Shown: positions 61,230 to 64,000 of the stretch, in pieces
Layout of the letters: the number at the start of each line of letters is the position of its first letter
Position numbering within the stretch: the first letter of the stretch is position 1
Origin: Gracilaria gracilis
Taxonomy: Eukaryota > Rhodophyta > Florideophyceae > Gracilariales > Gracilariaceae
Assembly: GCA_030374805.1 (NCBI GenBank)
Contig: JARGSG010000217.1
Location: 62,001 to 126,000 of the forward strand
Length of the DNA stretch: 64,000 bases
Direction: 5' to 3'
Notes under the pieces: generated by a model
What the model was told of the DNA's origin: nothing
Database searches by the model: none
What the model saw: the letters and a program-made list of their open reading frames with translations, nothing else
Translations under genes and position numbers: made by a program

Positions 61230-61854
61230 ATAAAAGAGGTTTGTCGAGTCAGTTTAAAAGCAGTGTGGCACCAGATTTTGTTGCTTTGCTTTCGGCTCAT
61301 CAGTCCCTCTTGCAACTTTGCGAGCATGTACCCTGCGCTCATTCCCCATCTCTTCCACCGTTGCCTGTTGATGAGGGTGCCTCACCAAAAGCCGCGGCGG
61401 AAGAGCTTGGCTATACTTTCTTGTCATGCGTGCTCGTCGGATTATCAAGAGCACCTGGATTGAGTTACAATTCAGAAAGCCCGTCAGCTCAGAACGTGAT
61501 CTCCGCGGCCGACGTGAATGTTGTAGTTCTTCCGGCGAATGCTTGTTGGGGGCCTTCTACCTTAAGTCTGGCTGGTAATCCAGACATTCTGATAATTGCC
61601 GTTGCCGAAATTCCACGACGCTCAATGTTAGCGCTGCTTCGGTGGGAATAGATCCATCACAAGTCGTCATTGCAAGGAGCTACGCGGAAGCAGCAGGCTT
61701 TATAGCCGCTAACAAGGCTGTGATAGCTATCAAATCGCTTCAGAAGTGCGTACAACCTATTAGGGTTCGTAGACTCGATACCGTTGGGGTCCAACAAATT
61801 CAACAACCACACACGCAGTTGCTTCGTATGCACCAGAAGGAAAGCGTGAGATAA
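61230..61854 (+). pseudogene. DUF3326 C-terminal fragment, truncated and frameshifted
   Basis: Only the last third of a DUF3326 protein (cyanobacterial and plant-algal family, normally ~350-450 residues) is present. Recognisable blocks are CEHVPCAHSPSLPPLPV, AAAEELGYTFLSCVLVGLSR and NVVVLPANACWGPSTLSLAG. At about 61610 the frame ends in IIAVAEIPRRS, while NSTTLNVSAASVGIDPSQVV and ARSYAEAAGFIAANKA continue one base off; the family pattern expects an unbroken AVAEN. One lost base in GAAATT explains this, by decay or base-calling error. The N-terminal part is absent upstream. The stop abuts the rhomboid stop on the other strand. Confidence 0.72.
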
Positions 61855-62871
61855 TCAATTCACGTTTAGCAGTTTGCGGAAAAAGTGCAAATGATTCCGT
61901 ACATCTCGTATCACTAGCGAACTGAGGGGCTCGTCTCGTATGATAGTGCGACCTGATCGAAGTCTTCGCGAAACGAAGCGTGGGCCAAATAGGTATGAGT
62001 ATGCAATCCCACCCAAGAAGCCCCCGAGGTGCCCAAAATTATCAATACGCGATCCTGGTGATAAGCCCATTCCGAAGTTCATTACCACAATGTAGGCCAA
62101 CGATTGTAGTCCCTTTCGCGCTCTAGGTCCCAAAAGCTTGCTGTGTCTGGCAAGAATAACCGCAGACGCACCGACCAATCCAAATATAGCTCCTGACGCT
62201 CCTACTGCTGGCGTTGGTGTACATGCAAACGAAAGTGCGTTACCACATATACCAGAAACCAAGTAGAGCCACAAAAACCGCCTTTTTCCAAACCAGGATT
62301 CGACAGAGGGTCCCGTGGAGTGCAGAGAAAAACTGTTTATGGCCAAGTGAGTTGCGCTCGCATGTAAGAACATTGGTGAAAAGAGACGGTAGTACTGGCC
62401 GCTCGCTATAGCACTGTTTACCTTTGCACCGGCCATTAATATTCCAGGTCCGCTGAGAGCTTGAATCAGAAAGACAGCTATATTGACTGCTAGGAGAATT
62501 TGACATACACGTAGTTGTTGTACCAAGCGGGTTATCGATGAGTTTGGTTGGGATTCGTTTCGTGCAAACTGGTATTGGTCAAAGTCATATACCTTTGAGT
62601 AAAGAATCATGAGCGCAGAGGAAGGAAAGGGTCGGTTGTTGTCGTCCTCACTTTCGCAGCACATTCTCTTGTTCACCGGAATTTTGCCACCACCATGCCA
62701 TTGGGATAATCGATACAATGGCGAACCAGTTGATGTGTAGATGCGTGGCCTTAAACTCGTTCGATTTCGACTTGTTTGATTAGTAACAACTCCCTGGGAG
62801 TGTCCATGTAGTTTCCGAATACTAGAACAAGGGCCCAAAGTGACAAATGCTGGGATGAAAGCCATGCTCAT
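61855..62871 (-). CDS. Rhomboid-family intramembrane serine protease, organelle type
   Basis: 338 residues from ATG 62871; a second ATG is two codons later. The first ~85 residues are Ser/Arg/Thr-rich, consistent with an organelle leader. The protease core has six helices: LFSPMFLHASATHLAINSFS, then VGASGAIFGLVGASAVI, where Ser in GASGAIFG is the nucleophile (about residue 227), and RIDNFGHLGGFLGGI with the catalytic His (about residue 281). Plant relatives are the plastid RBL10/11 group or mitochondrial PARL types; I favour plastid from the leader but cannot prove it. Substrate unknown. Confidence 0.88.
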   Translation of the reverse strand: MSMAFIPAFVTLGPCSSIRKLHGHSQGVVTNQTSRNRTSLRPRIYTSTGSPLYRLSQWHGGGKIPVNKRMCCESEDDNNRPFPSSALMILYSKVYDFDQYQFARNESQPNSSITRLVQQLRVCQILLAVNIAVFLIQALSGPGILMAGAKVNSAIASGQYYRLFSPMFLHASATHLAINSFSLHSTGPSVESWFGKRRFLWLYLVSGICGNALSFACTPTPAVGASGAIFGLVGASAVILARHSKLLGPRARKGLQSLAYIVVMNFGMGLSPGSRIDNFGHLGGFLGGIAYSYLFGPRFVSRRLRSGRTIIRDEPLSSLVIRDVRNHLHFFRKLLNVN

Positions 62872-64000
62872 ATTTCTCCGCAGATGATTTCACGGAAACG
62901 TTTCACGCAGGAGTTTAACCGCATTCTATACAGTTCCGCTCACTATGATCCGGAGCCAGACTTTGTCACCACAGCTGAAGATGGCTTCGAGATCAAATGT
63001 GATACAGCGAACAAAGTGCTCCTGATTCACGAGTCCTGAATAATGCCTGTGGAAAGTCAGGATAAGATTTTTTTTTTTATTTATTATTTATTGTCCGTTC
63101 CAGCCATTTTCTGTCCGAGCTGAAACGAAGTTTGTCCAAGAGCTGGCATGTACATTTACAGGACATTTGCGAGGGTGATAGGTACAAGGGTAGAACAACC
63201 CTTACCAACTACCAACTGATATTACCAAGGGTATAACGTTACACCGTTGAACGGTAAATAGACCGCCGCTGCGGAACAAACCGCAATTATGATTTAGAGT
63301 TGAAGGGCCGAAAACATGATGTTTTCGGCCCTTCAACCGAAGCAGTTGGGTAGATGAGCTATCATCACAAGCAGGACGATGCAATTAGTCGTTTAGAGAA
63401 AGACTAGAAAATGGCCGCAGAATTGGACGCAAGACATTTTTTCTGTATGGCACGTTCGAGATACGATCCAGGTTAAATGGAGAGGTTCAGTGAAGAAGGC
63501 GATAATCGTCGCAAACGAAACGCTTCTGCTACTTTCTTTGTACCATGCTGTAGTCCCGTGAGTGTAGCACGGCTACTGATTTGTGGTTTGTGGCTACGGT
63601 GTAGAGATTAGTGTCATAGGTTTTTGAGGTTCTTAATATACCCCCGCGTGCGAGAAAATAAGCGTACGCGATTCATACATGAGAAAGAGAGACACACACA
63701 CCCACACGATCACGCCGTGAAGCGCCCATGTGAATGGGCAGAGCAACATAGACTATTAAAGCTTACCATGTCGACGACGAAAAGAAAAAGAGAGAGAATA
63801 ATTCTCGTTCTCTCTCTCTTTCTCGGAGCTAAAACTCATGACCTACTGCAATTCCTCCGAGATGTGTAAATTGTTGCTCTCTTGCAAGGAACTCTCTCAT
63901 ACATTAGATCACGGCTCCCTACGTATCTGATTCTTTCATGATTAAACTTTTTCTTGGATGCAAAGATAGAATATACCGGGCAAAGATCGTCTTTCGCAGC
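62872..64000. other. Terminal 1.1-kb non-coding region
   Basis: No gene is supported. It contains an A/T-run at about 63068-63092, two CAAGGGTA octamers (63185-63192, 63226-63233), the perfect palindrome at 63299-63337 and a GA/TC inverted tract at about 63783-63825. Confidence 0.5.
63299..63337. repeat. Perfect 39-bp palindrome
   Basis: Nineteen bases starting GTTGAAGGGCCGAAAACAT are followed by one G and then the exact reverse complement. Flanking bases stop matching at once. It lies in non-coding DNA next to a CCGTTGAACGG palindrome near 63243. Confidence 0.95.

Noticed and set aside
1-64000. Virus-like elements, LTR pairs, CRISPR arrays, rRNA genes
   Set aside because: No polymerase, capsid or integrase-like frame, no long terminal repeats, no regularly spaced repeats and no rRNA-like sequence were seen.

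Overview
The window is nuclear DNA from a eukaryote that has a plastid. Most genes are single open frames. Where introns can be resolved they are short GT-AG introns of about 70 to 160 bp (SPC25, NDUFS7, EFL1, DHS, the heparinase-like gene and the MIC13-like gene). Plastid-type leaders sit on imidazoleglycerol-phosphate dehydratase and on the BPG2/YqeH-like GTPase. Together with an FTR1 iron permease, a heparinase II/III-like lyase, plant-type allantoinase and an RHD3/Sey1-type GTPase, this points to an alga. A red alga is my best guess; the sequence alone does not prove it.

Layout. 0-9 kb: the end of a GT77-like glycosyltransferase, an INO80B/Ies2-like chromatin subunit, a secreted alpha/beta hydrolase, IGPD (histidine synthesis) and FTR1 (iron uptake). 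9-12.4 kb is gene-poor and holds a GC-rich repeat-bearing patch. 12-24.6 kb: a homeodomain protein, a C2-domain protein, a 73-residue membrane protein, the kinetochore subunit SPC25, a hypothetical acidic protein, AMP deaminase and a PHOSPHO-type HAD phosphatase. 24.7-33.5 kb: MON2 (a Golgi/endosome traffic scaffold in one 5-kb exon), an unassigned Ala-rich protein and a CPA2 cation/proton antiporter with an EF-hand. 33.4-36.2 kb: an old tandem duplication in which the antiporter end and NDUFS7 were copied and one copy of each has decayed. 36.7-50.3 kb: EFL1 (60S ribosome maturation), TAPT1, a short RHD3/Sey1 GTPase, an Spp2/GPKOW-like splicing factor, deoxyhypusine synthase, mitochondrial ribosomal protein mL49 and NAD-isocitrate dehydrogenase. 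50.6-62.9 kb: a heparinase-like lyase, allantoinase, a MIC13-like mitochondrial protein, MOB1, BPG2, a broken DUF3326 fragment and a rhomboid. The last 1.1 kb is non-coding and holds a perfect 39-bp palindrome.

Genes are mainly in divergent or convergent pairs with short gaps. Some stops nearly touch, for example the hydrolase and IGPD, or the DUF3326 remnant and the rhomboid. GC content peaks at the 5' ends and divergent promoters near 6.5, 16, 23.5 and 30 kb, and falls toward the 3' ends. There is no operon-like metabolic cluster. Loosely related themes are mitochondrial genes (NDUFS7, mL49, IDH, MIC13-like) and translation factors (EFL1, DHS). I saw no virus-like element, CRISPR array, rRNA or convincing tRNA.

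Most non-obvious observations: (1) the duplication with complementary decay at 33.4-36.2 kb; (2) a 130-nt near-perfect hairpin at 48859-48988 whose arm differences all stay G-U pairable on one strand; (3) a repeated octamer CAAGGGTA, mostly intergenic; (4) the perfect 19-bp-arm palindrome at 63299-63337.
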